Below the pieces are notes generated by a model. That model was given only the letters and a program-made list of their open reading frames with translations. It was not told the origin of the DNA and did not search any database. Made by a program: the position numbers and the translations under genes. Positions 51,139 to 60,119 of a DNA stretch of 64,000 bases are shown here, piece by piece; the first letter of the stretch is position 1; every line of letters starts with the position of its first letter. This DNA is from UBA822 sp965249775. GTDB taxonomy: Bacteria > Gemmatimonadota > Gemmatimonadetes > Longimicrobiales > Gaopeijiaceae. The DNA lies in the NCBI GenBank assembly GCA_965249775.1, contig OZ252253.1, positions 3,596,001 to 3,660,000 of the forward strand. Direction: 5' to 3'.

Positions 51139-52854
51139 ATGAGAAGTTCGAAACCGGCCGCCATCGTCCTGGCGTGCACCCTCGGCGTCGGTCTCAGTGG
51201 CTGTGGAGGCCCCCCGCCCGACGCGGGTCCGCCCGCGGATTTGATTCTCTTCGGCGACAACATCGTCACCATGGATCCGAATCAGCCATCCGTCGAAGCG
51301 GTGGCTGTCCGGGGCGAGACGATCACAGCGGCCGGAGCCTTGGACGACGTGATGTCCCTGCGAGGGGATGCAACGCGGGTGGTGGATCTCGGGGACAGCG
51401 CGTTGCTGCCCGGCTTCATCGATGCTCATGGTCACTTCCTGGGGGTGGGGCGGGCCTTGGATCAGTTGTTGCTTCACCCACCGCCGGTGGGCGACGTCAC
51501 CAGCATCGACGACATCGTGCGGAAGATCCAGGCGTGGATCGTGGAGCATGACATACCGCCAGGCGAGCCCGTTTCTGGAACTGGATACGACGATTCGTTG
51601 CTTGCGGAGGGTCGCCATCCCACGGCCGTCGATCTCGATCGAGCCTCGACCGAGCACCCGATCGTGCTGGGCCATGTCTCGGGACACTTGCGGGCGGCCA
51701 ACTCAGCGGCGCTCGAAGCCAGCAACATTACGGCCGACACACCAGATCCTTCCGGAGGCCACATTCGCCGGATCGAAGGCTCGATGGAGCCCAATGGGGT
51801 CCTGGAGGAGGGGGCGGGCGGGCTGATCCGACTCGGTGGTGGGTCGTCGCGAACACCGGTCGACATGGACGAGTTGATTCGGAGATCCATCGAAGTGTAT
51901 ACGTCCTACGGCATCACCACGATTCAAGACGGAGGAACCGGAGCGGGATTCGCGCGCACGCTTCGCGATGCCGCCTTAGGTGAGCCACTCGATGCCGACG
52001 TCGCCGTGTTCCAGCGACTTGGTTCGACGCAGGGTGCTGAAGATGTGCCGTACGAAAAGACCTATAGCGGTGGGTTTCGTGTCGCCGGCGTCAAGTTCAC
52101 CCTCGATGGCTCACCGCAGGGGCGCACTGCCTGGGTCACCGAACCGTACGTCGAGGGACCACCGGGAGCGGGACCCGACTATCGCGCGTACGGCACGATG
52201 GATCCGGAGCGCTACAAGGCCGGAGCGGCCGCATTGATCAAGGCCGGCATCCCATTTCTCGCCCACGCCAACGGTGATGCGGCCATGGACCTCATGCTGG
52301 ACGGGGTCGACGAGGCGCTCACCGACATGGATGAGGCGCCGGATCATCGCTCGGTAATCATTCATGCCCAGCTCATGCGCGCCGACCAACTGGACCGGGC
52401 GGCCGAATTGAACGTCGTGGCCTCGTTCTTCTCGGCGCACACATTCTTCTGGGGAGACTGGCATGTGCGGAGCTTCGGCGAGGAGCGGGGCACCAACATC
52501 AGTCCGGTGCGCTGGGCGATCGATCGCGGCGTGAATCTCACCGTACACAACGACTCACCGATCGTCCCGCCGGACATCATGCGGTTGGTGTCGATCACGG
52601 TGAACCGGAAGAGCCGCAGCGGCCGCGTGCTGGGACCTCACCAGCGCGCCACGGTCTTGGAGGCGCTTGATGCGGTCACGCTTGGGGCGGCCTATCAGTA
52701 TTTCGAGGAAGAGACGAAGGGCTCAATCACGGTTGGGAAGCAGGCCGATCTGGTGATCCTCGAGGCGAACCCGCTAACGACAGACCCGGCTGACGTCGAG
52801 CACATCCAGATAATCGAGACCTTCTCGAGGGGTAGGTCGGTTCACAGGCGGTGA
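51139..52854 (+). CDS. Amidohydrolase (YtcJ-like) lipoprotein
   Basis: 571 residues. Lipoprotein signal ending LGVGLSGC. Amidohydrolase 3 features: LPGFIDAHGHFLGVG (HxH metal ligands), GVKFTLDGSPQGRTAWVTEP, PFLAHANGDAAMD, VIIHAQLMRADQLDRA, TVHNDSPIVPPD, and the composite beta domain ends with GKQADLVILEANP. The family hydrolyses amide or imide bonds in exported or cytosolic contexts; specificity unknown. Divergent from the LDI-like gene. Confidence 0.82.
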   Translation: MRSSKPAAIVLACTLGVGLSGCGGPPPDAGPPADLILFGDNIVTMDPNQPSVEAVAVRGETITAAGALDDVMSLRGDATRVVDLGDSALLPGFIDAHGHFLGVGRALDQLLLHPPPVGDVTSIDDIVRKIQAWIVEHDIPPGEPVSGTGYDDSLLAEGRHPTAVDLDRASTEHPIVLGHVSGHLRAANSAALEASNITADTPDPSGGHIRRIEGSMEPNGVLEEGAGGLIRLGGGSSRTPVDMDELIRRSIEVYTSYGITTIQDGGTGAGFARTLRDAALGEPLDADVAVFQRLGSTQGAEDVPYEKTYSGGFRVAGVKFTLDGSPQGRTAWVTEPYVEGPPGAGPDYRAYGTMDPERYKAGAAALIKAGIPFLAHANGDAAMDLMLDGVDEALTDMDEAPDHRSVIIHAQLMRADQLDRAAELNVVASFFSAHTFFWGDWHVRSFGEERGTNISPVRWAIDRGVNLTVHNDSPIVPPDIMRLVSITVNRKSRSGRVLGPHQRATVLEALDAVTLGAAYQYFEEETKGSITVGKQADLVILEANPLTTDPADVEHIQIIETFSRGRSVHRR

Positions 52855-52965
52855 GTCAGCGATGTCGTCCACGAAAACGAGTGGCCGCACCTGGGCCTCT
52901 CCAGCGGACAGACTGGCGAGGACGAGTGTCGGGAGAAGGACCGAGATGACACCAAGATTCTTCAC
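52855..52965 (-). pseudogene. Signal-peptide fragment of a deleted secreted protein
   Basis: From a GTG at 52965: MKNLGVISVLLPTLVLASLS and AGEAQVRPLVFVDD, a good signal peptide similar to that of the LRR protein at 60-61 kb (SALLPTILLLLTSLL...AEAQARRIL). The frame then runs antisense through the amidohydrolase end, so only a 5' stub remains. One-base overlap with the methyltransferase stop. Confidence 0.4.
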
Positions 52966-53762
52966 TATGCTCTCCTGCCACTGTCGGTGGAGCCTACCTG
53001 GATGACGGCGGCACGAGTTTCCTTCCTCGCCTGGAAGATCATTCTTCCGCAGAAATGCTTGAAGAGCCGGTGTTCCGTGGTCTCGCCGAAGATCTTGGTC
53101 ATCAACCGGTTAGCGATCGGTAGGCCTCCGAGACCGGATAGCTCGGTTCTCACGAAACCTGCGTGGGCTAGAAGTCCGTCCATCTCCCAGGTCGAAAAGT
53201 CCCCGTCGACCGGTTGGACGAAGCGGTTGTACTTGCGCGATGCCGGGACGAGCGGCTGCTTGAGCGCCACGATCGTCTGCCACCAAGCGTTGTCCGTCAT
53301 GAGGTAGGCGCGGCCGCCGCCTTTGACGACACGATGGACCTCCGCTAGGACGCCTGGGACGTCGAGGCAATGCTCGATGACTCCCCAGAGGACAACGATG
53401 TCGAATGTCCCGTCTTCTTCCGGGATATCCTCGCAGGTGCTCCGGTAGGACTTATGGGCGAAGGGACGGACTGCCTCGACATTGACGTCCGAGATGTCGA
53501 AGGCCGTGATGTCGCTAAACCCTGCTGTGCGTAGCTCCCGCGACACGATCCCCGAGCCGCATCCCGCATCGAGGACTTTCGCATTTTTCGGGACCTTCGT
53601 CTCCTCGAGCCAACGAAAAAGGGTGTCGTAGAATGCACCCGTGCTTTCCGGCCCTTGGAGTTGGAGTTGATTGTATCCTTCCCGGATCTTTTCGAAGTCG
53701 CGGTCTTCCCGGAGTTGCCGCCAGCCTTTTTTTGACGGTCGGATCAGTTCGTGAATGTTCAT
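52965..53762 (-). CDS. Class I SAM-dependent methyltransferase
   Basis: 265 residues. SAM-binding motif I VLDAGCGSGIVSRELRTAG (about 63-81), motif II region DITAFDISDVNVEAV, motif III FDIVVLWGVIEHCLDVPGVL and RVVKGGGRAYLMT. The UbiG/UbiE-like fold acts on small molecules; substrate unknown. The N-terminal 55 residues (KGWRQLREDRDFEKIREGYN) are typical of lipid or glycan methyltransferases. Confidence 0.75.
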   Translation of the reverse strand: MNIHELIRPSKKGWRQLREDRDFEKIREGYNQLQLQGPESTGAFYDTLFRWLEETKVPKNAKVLDAGCGSGIVSRELRTAGFSDITAFDISDVNVEAVRPFAHKSYRSTCEDIPEEDGTFDIVVLWGVIEHCLDVPGVLAEVHRVVKGGGRAYLMTDNAWWQTIVALKQPLVPASRKYNRFVQPVDGDFSTWEMDGLLAHAGFVRTELSGLGGLPIANRLMTKIFGETTEHRLFKHFCGRMIFQARKETRAAVIQVGSTDSGRRA

Positions 53763-53819
53763 CTTTGTTCTCGGCCTAGGCCGAGGCGCGTGTCACTGCG
53801 CATGTGGAGGCTTTGAACC

Positions 53820-54338
53820 CTACCTGGATGACGGCGGCACGATCCCGTTGATCCGCATGTAGGTCACCAGGTTGCCGTAGTGCTCGTAGTTGTGAGTGGA
53901 GTTGAACGCCAGTATCCCGCCGACGGTGTTTGGACCGCCGAAAAAGTCGGCCGGAGCGACCGCCCCCGCATCGGTGGTCCGCGCGAAGATGCGCTCGCAG
54001 TACGCGAAGCCCAGCTCGAGTGCTTGGATGATCTCCGCTTTGCGTGTTCGCGTCTGCTCGAAGCTTTCGGGAGCGGCGCCGGGCTCACCCGCGGCGCTCC
54101 CGCAGAAGGAGAACTGCCCGTCGGCGAGGTGGGCCAGAATCTGGCCAGCGGTCCGTACCTCGGCCGTCGGTCGGAACGCGTACATCTCGTCGTCCAGGAT
54201 TTCGGCGGTCGCCATGATGTTGGTCTTCGTGATATCGAAGGTGCCCTTCAACGACTGCACGAGCGGGTTCTGGGCGGACAGCGAGAGGGGTGCGACGAGT
54301 ACCACCGCTAGAGCGGCAATGAGTATACGCTTGGTCAT
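53820..54338 (-). CDS. Exported DinB-family protein
   Basis: 172 residues from ATG 54338. Signal peptide (ILIAALAVVLVAPLSLSAQ) then a four-helix DinB/YfiT-like bundle. Metal-ligand histidines of the family are visible: AHLADGQF (first) and NSTHNYEHYGNLV (second and third). Many such proteins act as thiol-dependent metalloenzymes; role here unknown. Confidence 0.75.
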   Translation of the reverse strand: MTKRILIAALAVVLVAPLSLSAQNPLVQSLKGTFDITKTNIMATAEILDDEMYAFRPTAEVRTAGQILAHLADGQFSFCGSAAGEPGAAPESFEQTRTRKAEIIQALELGFAYCERIFARTTDAGAVAPADFFGGPNTVGGILAFNSTHNYEHYGNLVTYMRINGIVPPSSR

Positions 54339-54551
54339 GGTCGGGATCCGTTTTGGATGGCGGGCTCTTACGGTCGGGCTTGTCGTGGCGCGAACCGGAG
54401 GAGGAAGCCTAAGACACCTATCGACAGCTTTCAATGGAGCGGTCCTTGCGGGGGCCCTCCGGGGTCTTTCGTTCTCTCGTGGGAGACACGATTTTCCCAG
54501 CCCTATCGATCGTCCCACAGTCACACCAGAGGCCACGAAGGACCACTGCTT

Positions 54552-55247
54552 ATGAACACGACTGAAGTCCTGACACTTCTCGAGGCCAATAAGAATGACA
54601 GGGGCATCGAGAATTGGGAAAAACTAGGTGCGAAGGCAGGCCAGCTGAAGAGCTTCGGAATTGGGCTGACCCAGCTGCGCAAGCTGGCGAAGCAGATCGG
54701 CCGGGATCGTGATCTGGCCATGAACCTCTGGGAGGGCGACGTCTACGACGCGAAGATCATCGCGCTGCTCATCGACGATCCCAAGGCGATGACCGAGGAA
54801 CAGGCCGAGGCGCAGGTCGAAGAGATTGGGCCGGGCTCCCTCTCGCACGTGTTTGCTTCCTGCGGCGCGACACTCTCCAAAACGTCGTTCGTCGTGGAGC
54901 TCGCTTCCAAGTGGATTGAAAGCGAGGACCCCGTCCGCCGCCGTTGCGGCTACGGACTGGTGTACGAAGTGTCCAAATCCACGAAAAAGACCGCGCCGGA
55001 CGATGCTTTTTTCCTCGAATGCATTGACCACATCCGGGAGACCTTCGACCACGAGGAGCGCTCGGTGCACGTCTCGATGGGCGCTGCGCTCATGGGCATC
55101 GGCAAGCGCAATGCGACCCTGAACGCCGCCGCGTTAAAGCTCGCCCGAGCCATCGGCCCCATTCCATTCAGCGCCGGCAACTACGAACCCTTCGACGCCG
55201 TCAAGCACCTCACGACCGATCGCCTTAGAGAGAAGCTCGGCGTGTAG
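54552..55247 (+). CDS. DNA alkylation repair enzyme (AlkD-like)
   Basis: 231 residues from ATG 54552. HEAT-like helical repeats of the AlkC/AlkD superfamily: RGIENWEKLGAKAGQLKSFG, LRKLAKQIGRDRDLAMNLWE, YDAKIIALLIDDPKAMTEEQ, SKWIESEDPVRRRCGYGLVY. AlkD proteins excise bulky or positively charged N3/N7 alkylated purines. Stands alone; convergent neighbours are unrelated. Confidence 0.75.
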   Translation: MNTTEVLTLLEANKNDRGIENWEKLGAKAGQLKSFGIGLTQLRKLAKQIGRDRDLAMNLWEGDVYDAKIIALLIDDPKAMTEEQAEAQVEEIGPGSLSHVFASCGATLSKTSFVVELASKWIESEDPVRRRCGYGLVYEVSKSTKKTAPDDAFFLECIDHIRETFDHEERSVHVSMGAALMGIGKRNATLNAAALKLARAIGPIPFSAGNYEPFDAVKHLTTDRLREKLGV

Positions 55248-55356
55248 CGGCAGGCGCTTGGATTGCTCCTCGAGACGGGAGAGGCGATGACGGGTCTGCA
55301 ACGCTGCGCTTGAAAAAAAGGTGTTAGAGGCTGCGCCGCAGCCGGTATTGTTGAAG

Positions 55357-56145
55357 ATGGACCACGCAACCGTAGGAACCCGCCTCGCGCTCGCTGCGGC
55401 GACCGTGCTGTTTCTCGCGTGTGCGGATGACGGCTCGACATCGAGCGACCCCACCGGTCCCGAAACGAACGACACGGCGGGGCTGCCACCGGTCGATCTC
55501 GCCCTGCCCGTGCCCGCCGCAGCCCTCCTTGAAGGGGCCATCGTGAACCCGTTCGGGATTGTAAGAAGCTCTCTCGACTTAGGCGCAGTCGGGCACCCGG
55601 GCATCGACCTCGTATCGGTCCAGGGCACCGCGATCCACGCAGTCGGCGATGGCGTAATCGTCTCGGTCGAGGCGGCCACCGATGGGTTCCCCGGAGACCT
55701 CGTCCGTATTCTCTTGAGCACGGACGCGCCGGAAGGTGAGGGGTGGGTCTTCTTGTACGAGCATATCTCTCTCTTGAGCGGCTTGGTGGTGGGCAGCACC
55801 GTCACGAGAGGTGAACAAATCGCGACGAATCCTCTCGAGATCGGCAGGTCCAACCATCTCGAACTGGCATGGGCGTTCAACGACTTCCTGTTCCACCGGG
55901 ACCAAACCTGCTGGGTCGTTCAACTCGAGCCCACGGAGCGTACGGCCCTCGAGGATCGGTTCAACAACGTGATCCGTGTACACCCCGACTTCGTCGGGGT
56001 CTGGAGCCAAGTGGACTTCAACGAAGGCATGCTCCCATTCAAGGAGCTGCTCAACATCGTCACGTACCCGGAGGGGCCGCAGCTCTGCTACCCAAAGGGG
56101 ACCGACGTGAGGGTTCCTGCCACGGCGGTGAGCGCACCCAGGTAG
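55357..56145 (+). CDS. M23-like lipoprotein with altered zinc site
   Basis: About 262 residues from ATG 55357. Lipoprotein signal (ALAAATVLFLAC). LytM-like fold: GAVGHPGIDLVSVQGTAIHA supplies the His/Asp pair, GWVFLYEHISLL the middle His, but the expected HxH is NHLELAW (H-x-E), so catalysis may be lost. C-terminal 90 residues contain two Cys. Could be a peptidoglycan-binding regulator rather than a peptidase. Confidence 0.6.
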   Translation: MDHATVGTRLALAAATVLFLACADDGSTSSDPTGPETNDTAGLPPVDLALPVPAAALLEGAIVNPFGIVRSSLDLGAVGHPGIDLVSVQGTAIHAVGDGVIVSVEAATDGFPGDLVRILLSTDAPEGEGWVFLYEHISLLSGLVVGSTVTRGEQIATNPLEIGRSNHLELAWAFNDFLFHRDQTCWVVQLEPTERTALEDRFNNVIRVHPDFVGVWSQVDFNEGMLPFKELLNIVTYPEGPQLCYPKGTDVRVPATAVSAPR

Positions 56146-56178
56146 ACTCCGCCCGGTGGACCACCCGGGCGGACCGCA

Positions 56179-58341
56179 TCACGGCAGCGTATACGCCACC
56201 AGCGAGCCCGGAAAGTCCGCTCTGATGCTACCCACCTGCACCACGATGTACTGCTTGCCTTCGTGCATGTAGGTCATCATCCCGTACTGGCCGGGGGCCG
56301 GAAGGTCGATGGTCCCCTGGATTTCGCCCGTCCGCTTGTCGCGGGCGTGGAGCTCGAACGGGGCGTCCGGCCTAACCTGGGTCGTGCCCCAACTGAGCGC
56401 CCTGGTCTGCACCAGGAGATCGCCCGTGACCATCTGGATCGACCAGCCTGCTCCTCCAGCATTCGGAATCTCCACTCCAGCCAGACGCGGGTGGTTCCTG
56501 ATGCGCTCAGGAGTCTGGCCGATCGGCAACGACCAGAGCTTATCGCCCGTGTTCATCTGGAAGGCAGTGAGCTGGTTCTCCATGGGCTTCCAGAGCCGTA
56601 GGCCATCGATGGTCGGTAGCCCCCCGAAGCGGCCGGGCGCCCAAGCTGCCACTGTCGTGCCCGTGGTAGGCGTACTGTTGGGGGTCGCACCGCCAACGCC
56701 GGGCACAGCGAAGTTCGGGTTGTCTTCGTCCACGCCGCCCGTCGGCGCCATGAAGCCGGGGGCGCTGCAGGTCCGTCGGTGCGACGCGTAGAACATTCCC
56801 GTGCCGGGATCGGCGACCGGGGGATGGTAGATGATGTCCCCACCCCCTCGACACCCGAGGTTGTTCGTGAAGTCGTTGTCGTGGGGGAAGGGAAGCGATG
56901 GCACGTAGAGGCCCCCGATTTGGTAGTTGCTCAGAATCTCCATCGCCTCGGCCTTCAGCTCCGGCGTGTAGTCGATCACGAACTCCTCGGTCAGCCCGTC
57001 ATACACGATGGGATCCACCGCCTCCGGTCGCGTCGGGTAGGGCTGCGTGGCCGCCGTGTAGTTGCCGGGGACCTCCGTCTGGATGACCGGGCGGTCCTCG
57101 ATGGGCCAGATCGGCTCACCCGTCGCCCGGTTGAACGCGAAGATGAGGCCCTGCTTCGTGTTCTGGATCACCGCAGGGATCTGCTCCCCGTCCACCGTCA
57201 GATCCATCAAGATGGGCGCCGTCGGGAGGTCGTAGTTCCACTGGTCGCTGCGATGGATCTGGAAATGCCACCGTCGCTCGCCCGTCTGGACGTCCAACGC
57301 AAGCAAGGTCCCGCCGAAGAGGTTGTCGCCCGGCCGATGGCCCGTGTACGACTGGACCGTGGAGGCGTTGGTCACGATGTAGACGAGCCCCAGCTCGGGA
57401 TCCGCGGACGCGGGAGCCCACGACGACATGTCACCCGACCACTGCCAGGCGTCGTTCTCCCAGGTCTCGTGGCCGAATTCTCCAGGCCGGGGGATCACGT
57501 GGAACTTCCAAAGGCGCTCTCCCGTTCTGGCGTCGAACCCCATGATGTCGCCCGGGATGTTCTCGATCCGGGTCTGGCCGTAGCTGGGCTGGTGGCCCAC
57601 GAGCACGACGACCACCCCGTTCACCACGATCGGCGGCGACGAGCTGGTGACCATACCGAGCTCCCTCGGGACCCCGTAATCGGCGTCGTACGGTCCCTCA
57701 TCCCAGCGCTCCCATTGGCCCCAGCCCTCGAGGAGCTCCGGCACCAGATCGACGACGCCGGTCCGCTCGAAGTCATCGAGCGGTACGGGTGCGCCCCAGT
57801 CCTCCAGGGGCCGACCCGTCTTGGCGTCGAGTGCCCAGAGGAAGAAGGCGGGGGAAGTGACATAGATCACTCCGCGGCCGTCGATCTCACCATAAGCGAC
57901 CCCTTTCCCGTACGACCGCCTGGGAGAGCGCAAGAATCTTGTGGTCTCGGGCTCCCGAAAGGCCCAGAGCGTCTCGCCCGTGGCTGGGTCGATCGCCACC
58001 ACCTGCCGGCGCGGCGTGGCCACCGTGTAGACAATTCCGTCGACGTAGATCGGGGTGGCCCGGGAAAAGTAGTCGACGTTGGGCCCGAAGTTATCGCTCC
58101 GCCAAAGCCACGCTTGCTCGAGGTCCTCGAAGTTACTGGCGTTGATCTGGTTCAGGGTCGAGGAGCGGGTGTGCCCGGCGTCGCCGCCCAGATAACGCCA
58201 CTCGCCGTTCTCGGTCCCTGACAGGCGCTGCGCAGACGCGGCCACCGACGTGGTCATCAGAAGTGCGGAGGCCACACCGAGGCAAAGCGCGAGAGTCTGC
58301 GTTCGAAACGGTCGAAACTGGGCGTTGATCATGTGCGGCAT
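56179..58341 (-). CDS. PQQ-dependent quinoprotein dehydrogenase
   Basis: About 720 residues from ATG 58341 (GAGGAAAAACGT upstream). Signal peptide ALCLGVASALLMTTSVAASAQ, then an eight-bladed quinoprotein propeller with repeated blades: QVVAIDPATGETLWAFREP, GDIMGFDARTGERLWKFHV, LLALDVQTGERRWHFQI, GLIFAFNRATGEPIWPIEDR, LTAFQMNTGDKLWSLPIG. It oxidises alcohols or sugars in the periplasm and passes electrons to a cytochrome or quinone. No heme-binding CxxCH domain is fused. A 37-base motif upstream is shared with the gene at 61.5-63.5 kb. Confidence 0.82.
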   Translation of the reverse strand: MPHMINAQFRPFRTQTLALCLGVASALLMTTSVAASAQRLSGTENGEWRYLGGDAGHTRSSTLNQINASNFEDLEQAWLWRSDNFGPNVDYFSRATPIYVDGIVYTVATPRRQVVAIDPATGETLWAFREPETTRFLRSPRRSYGKGVAYGEIDGRGVIYVTSPAFFLWALDAKTGRPLEDWGAPVPLDDFERTGVVDLVPELLEGWGQWERWDEGPYDADYGVPRELGMVTSSSPPIVVNGVVVVLVGHQPSYGQTRIENIPGDIMGFDARTGERLWKFHVIPRPGEFGHETWENDAWQWSGDMSSWAPASADPELGLVYIVTNASTVQSYTGHRPGDNLFGGTLLALDVQTGERRWHFQIHRSDQWNYDLPTAPILMDLTVDGEQIPAVIQNTKQGLIFAFNRATGEPIWPIEDRPVIQTEVPGNYTAATQPYPTRPEAVDPIVYDGLTEEFVIDYTPELKAEAMEILSNYQIGGLYVPSLPFPHDNDFTNNLGCRGGGDIIYHPPVADPGTGMFYASHRRTCSAPGFMAPTGGVDEDNPNFAVPGVGGATPNSTPTTGTTVAAWAPGRFGGLPTIDGLRLWKPMENQLTAFQMNTGDKLWSLPIGQTPERIRNHPRLAGVEIPNAGGAGWSIQMVTGDLLVQTRALSWGTTQVRPDAPFELHARDKRTGEIQGTIDLPAPGQYGMMTYMHEGKQYIVVQVGSIRADFPGSLVAYTLP

Positions 58342-58406
58342 ACGTTTTTCCTCGCCTTGATGGAGCAGGGTTGTAACCTTTAAAGAGGGTGCAACGAGAT
58401 GGAGTC

Positions 58407-58443
58407 GCGAACGGTAGGTCGGGCACAACATCGACGCAACGCC
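58407..58443. repeat. Dispersed 37-bp motif upstream of the PQQ dehydrogenase
   Basis: ACGGTAGGTCGGGCAC(A/G)ACATCG(A/G)CGCAACGCC occurs here and at 63578-63614, each about 50-100 bases upstream of a leftward gene for an exported enzyme. It could be a shared regulator/promoter site or a REP-like repeat. Confidence 0.6.
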
Positions 58444-58481
58444 CCACAGTTCCGTCTTAGCCGGCGAGGAGACCAAGCGAA

Positions 58482-58919
58482 ATGGCCCGCGTTCTTGTGA
58501 TCGATGATGACGCAGTAACCCGCACGCTCGTAAGGCACATGCTCGACCGGGAAGGGCACAAGGTCGATGAGGCGCCCAGCGGCAGAGAGGGCCTGCGTCT
58601 CTTCGGGAAGAATCCGCCCGATCTCGTTCTCACCGACATCAACATGCCCGGCTTGGACGGACACGACGTGATCACGGCCATACGGATGGGAGGCGCGCAA
58701 GTCCCGATCATTGCGATCTCGGGCGGCGGTAGGGGTTCGAAAGACGAGCTCCTCTTGAAGGCCTCGCGTCTTGGCGCTGCTGAGGTCATCATGAAGCCGT
58801 TCGAGTACAGGCAACTCGTCGGCGCGGTCGAGCGGGCGCTTGCGGGCGCGACTGGACCGGGTCAAACTCAAACGGGTTCGCGACGAACAGGGCCCATTAG
58901 GTCAGGCTGGCCTAAATAG
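58482..58919 (+). CDS. Stand-alone response regulator receiver
   Basis: 145 residues. Receiver domain 3-118: acidic pair in VLVIDDDAVT (8-10), phosphoacceptor Asp 52 (LVLTDINMPGLDGHD), Ser 80 (IIAISGG) and Lys 105 (VIMKPFEYRQL). There is no output domain; the last 25 residues are a disordered Gly/Thr/Arg tail. Single-domain regulators act by protein contact in phosphorelays. No kinase gene is adjacent. Confidence 0.88.
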   Translation: MARVLVIDDDAVTRTLVRHMLDREGHKVDEAPSGREGLRLFGKNPPDLVLTDINMPGLDGHDVITAIRMGGAQVPIIAISGGGRGSKDELLLKASRLGAAEVIMKPFEYRQLVGAVERALAGATGPGQTQTGSRRTGPIRSGWPK

Positions 58920-59031
58920 CGCCTCACTCACGCCCACTGTTAGCACGCCCCACCCGGATCACCCCGACATTCCCTTCGATGTCGATCGTCGTGATGATAT
59001 CCTGATCAGTTTCAGCACAAGCTTCACCCCG

Positions 59032-59997
59032 TCACTGCGCGGGCAGCGTCGGCCCACCCCCCAGCTCGTTGTAGATGATGGGCACGATGTCCTTTGAATT
59101 CCACGTGGCGACCTGCCCCCACCGCTCGTCGTACTCCGCCGTGGGTCTCGCGGCGAGCACTTCCTCCAAGTGCATCCCGCTCACGATCATTTCGCGGATC
59201 GTGTCGCGGATGTCCACGATCATATCGAGCACTTCGATGAGTCCGTCGCGGTCGGTAAATCCGCTGCCGTGGCCCGGAATAACCTTGGTGTTCGGTCCTG
59301 CAAGCGCGATGGCCGCCTCCGTGGCGGCGATCGTTCCCGCCAGGCTCCCGCCGTTGTAGACGTCGATGATCGGATACATGTTGGTCCGGAACACGTCACC
59401 GGTGTGCAGCACGTCCGATTGGGCGAAGTACGTGAAGCTGTCCCCGTCGGTGTGCGCGCGCGGGACGAGCCACACCTGTACGTCCTCGCCGTTCATGTGG
59501 AAGTTCATCGCATCCTCGAACGTGAGGATCGGGCGATTGGCTTCGGGGATTGGGGCCGCCGCATAGGTCCCTCCCCGTCGGGGAGTATGGTGCGGCTGGA
59601 ACATCCGATCACGGACGTTCTTGTGCGAGATGATCGTCGCGCCCATGTCCTTCAGGACTGGATTCCCCCCGAAGTGGTCCATGTGGACGTGCGTGTTGAC
59701 GACGAAACGGATCTCCTCATCGGTAATCGCCCGGACCCCCCGAAGGACGGCGTCGGTCACATTCGGGACCTGGTCGTCGATGAGGAGGACCCCGTCGGGG
59801 CCGGGCAGCACCCCGATGTTCCCCAACGTGTTCGGGAATTGCAGCATGTAGACGTTCCCCTGGACGGGGATAACCTGGACGCCCGCCAGTTGCTGAGCCG
59901 TTTCGGACGCGCCGGGCAGGGTCCGAACAAAAAGCGCCAGAAGCAATGGAAGCGAAAGGGCGCCGAGCCAGGCAGCTCGCCGTGGAGATCCGTTCAT
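59032..59997 (-). CDS. Exported metallo-beta-lactamase-fold hydrolase
   Basis: 321 residues with a signal peptide (AAWLGALSLPLLLALFVRTL). Zinc motif HVHMDH at 103-108, further ligands in PRAHTDGDSF, VLHTGDVF and IPGHGSGF. Closest to the SoxH/quinoprotein-relay type secreted MBL family in these phyla; not a typical beta-lactamase because of its HGSG end. Lies beside the PQQ dehydrogenase and LRR genes but in separate units. Confidence 0.8.
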   Translation of the reverse strand: MNGSPRRAAWLGALSLPLLLALFVRTLPGASETAQQLAGVQVIPVQGNVYMLQFPNTLGNIGVLPGPDGVLLIDDQVPNVTDAVLRGVRAITDEEIRFVVNTHVHMDHFGGNPVLKDMGATIISHKNVRDRMFQPHHTPRRGGTYAAAPIPEANRPILTFEDAMNFHMNGEDVQVWLVPRAHTDGDSFTYFAQSDVLHTGDVFRTNMYPIIDVYNGGSLAGTIAATEAAIALAGPNTKVIPGHGSGFTDRDGLIEVLDMIVDIRDTIREMIVSGMHLEEVLAARPTAEYDERWGQVATWNSKDIVPIIYNELGGGPTLPAQ

Positions 59998-60119
59998 AGC
60001 TCCCCCGAGGGTGGAAGGGAAAGAAAGCGAAGTTACGCGCCTCGACGACGCCTCTCAAGCCGAGAGACGGCTGAGTAGATGGCTGGGTGTGTTCGAGATC
60101 CGCGCTGGCGCGGCCTCGC

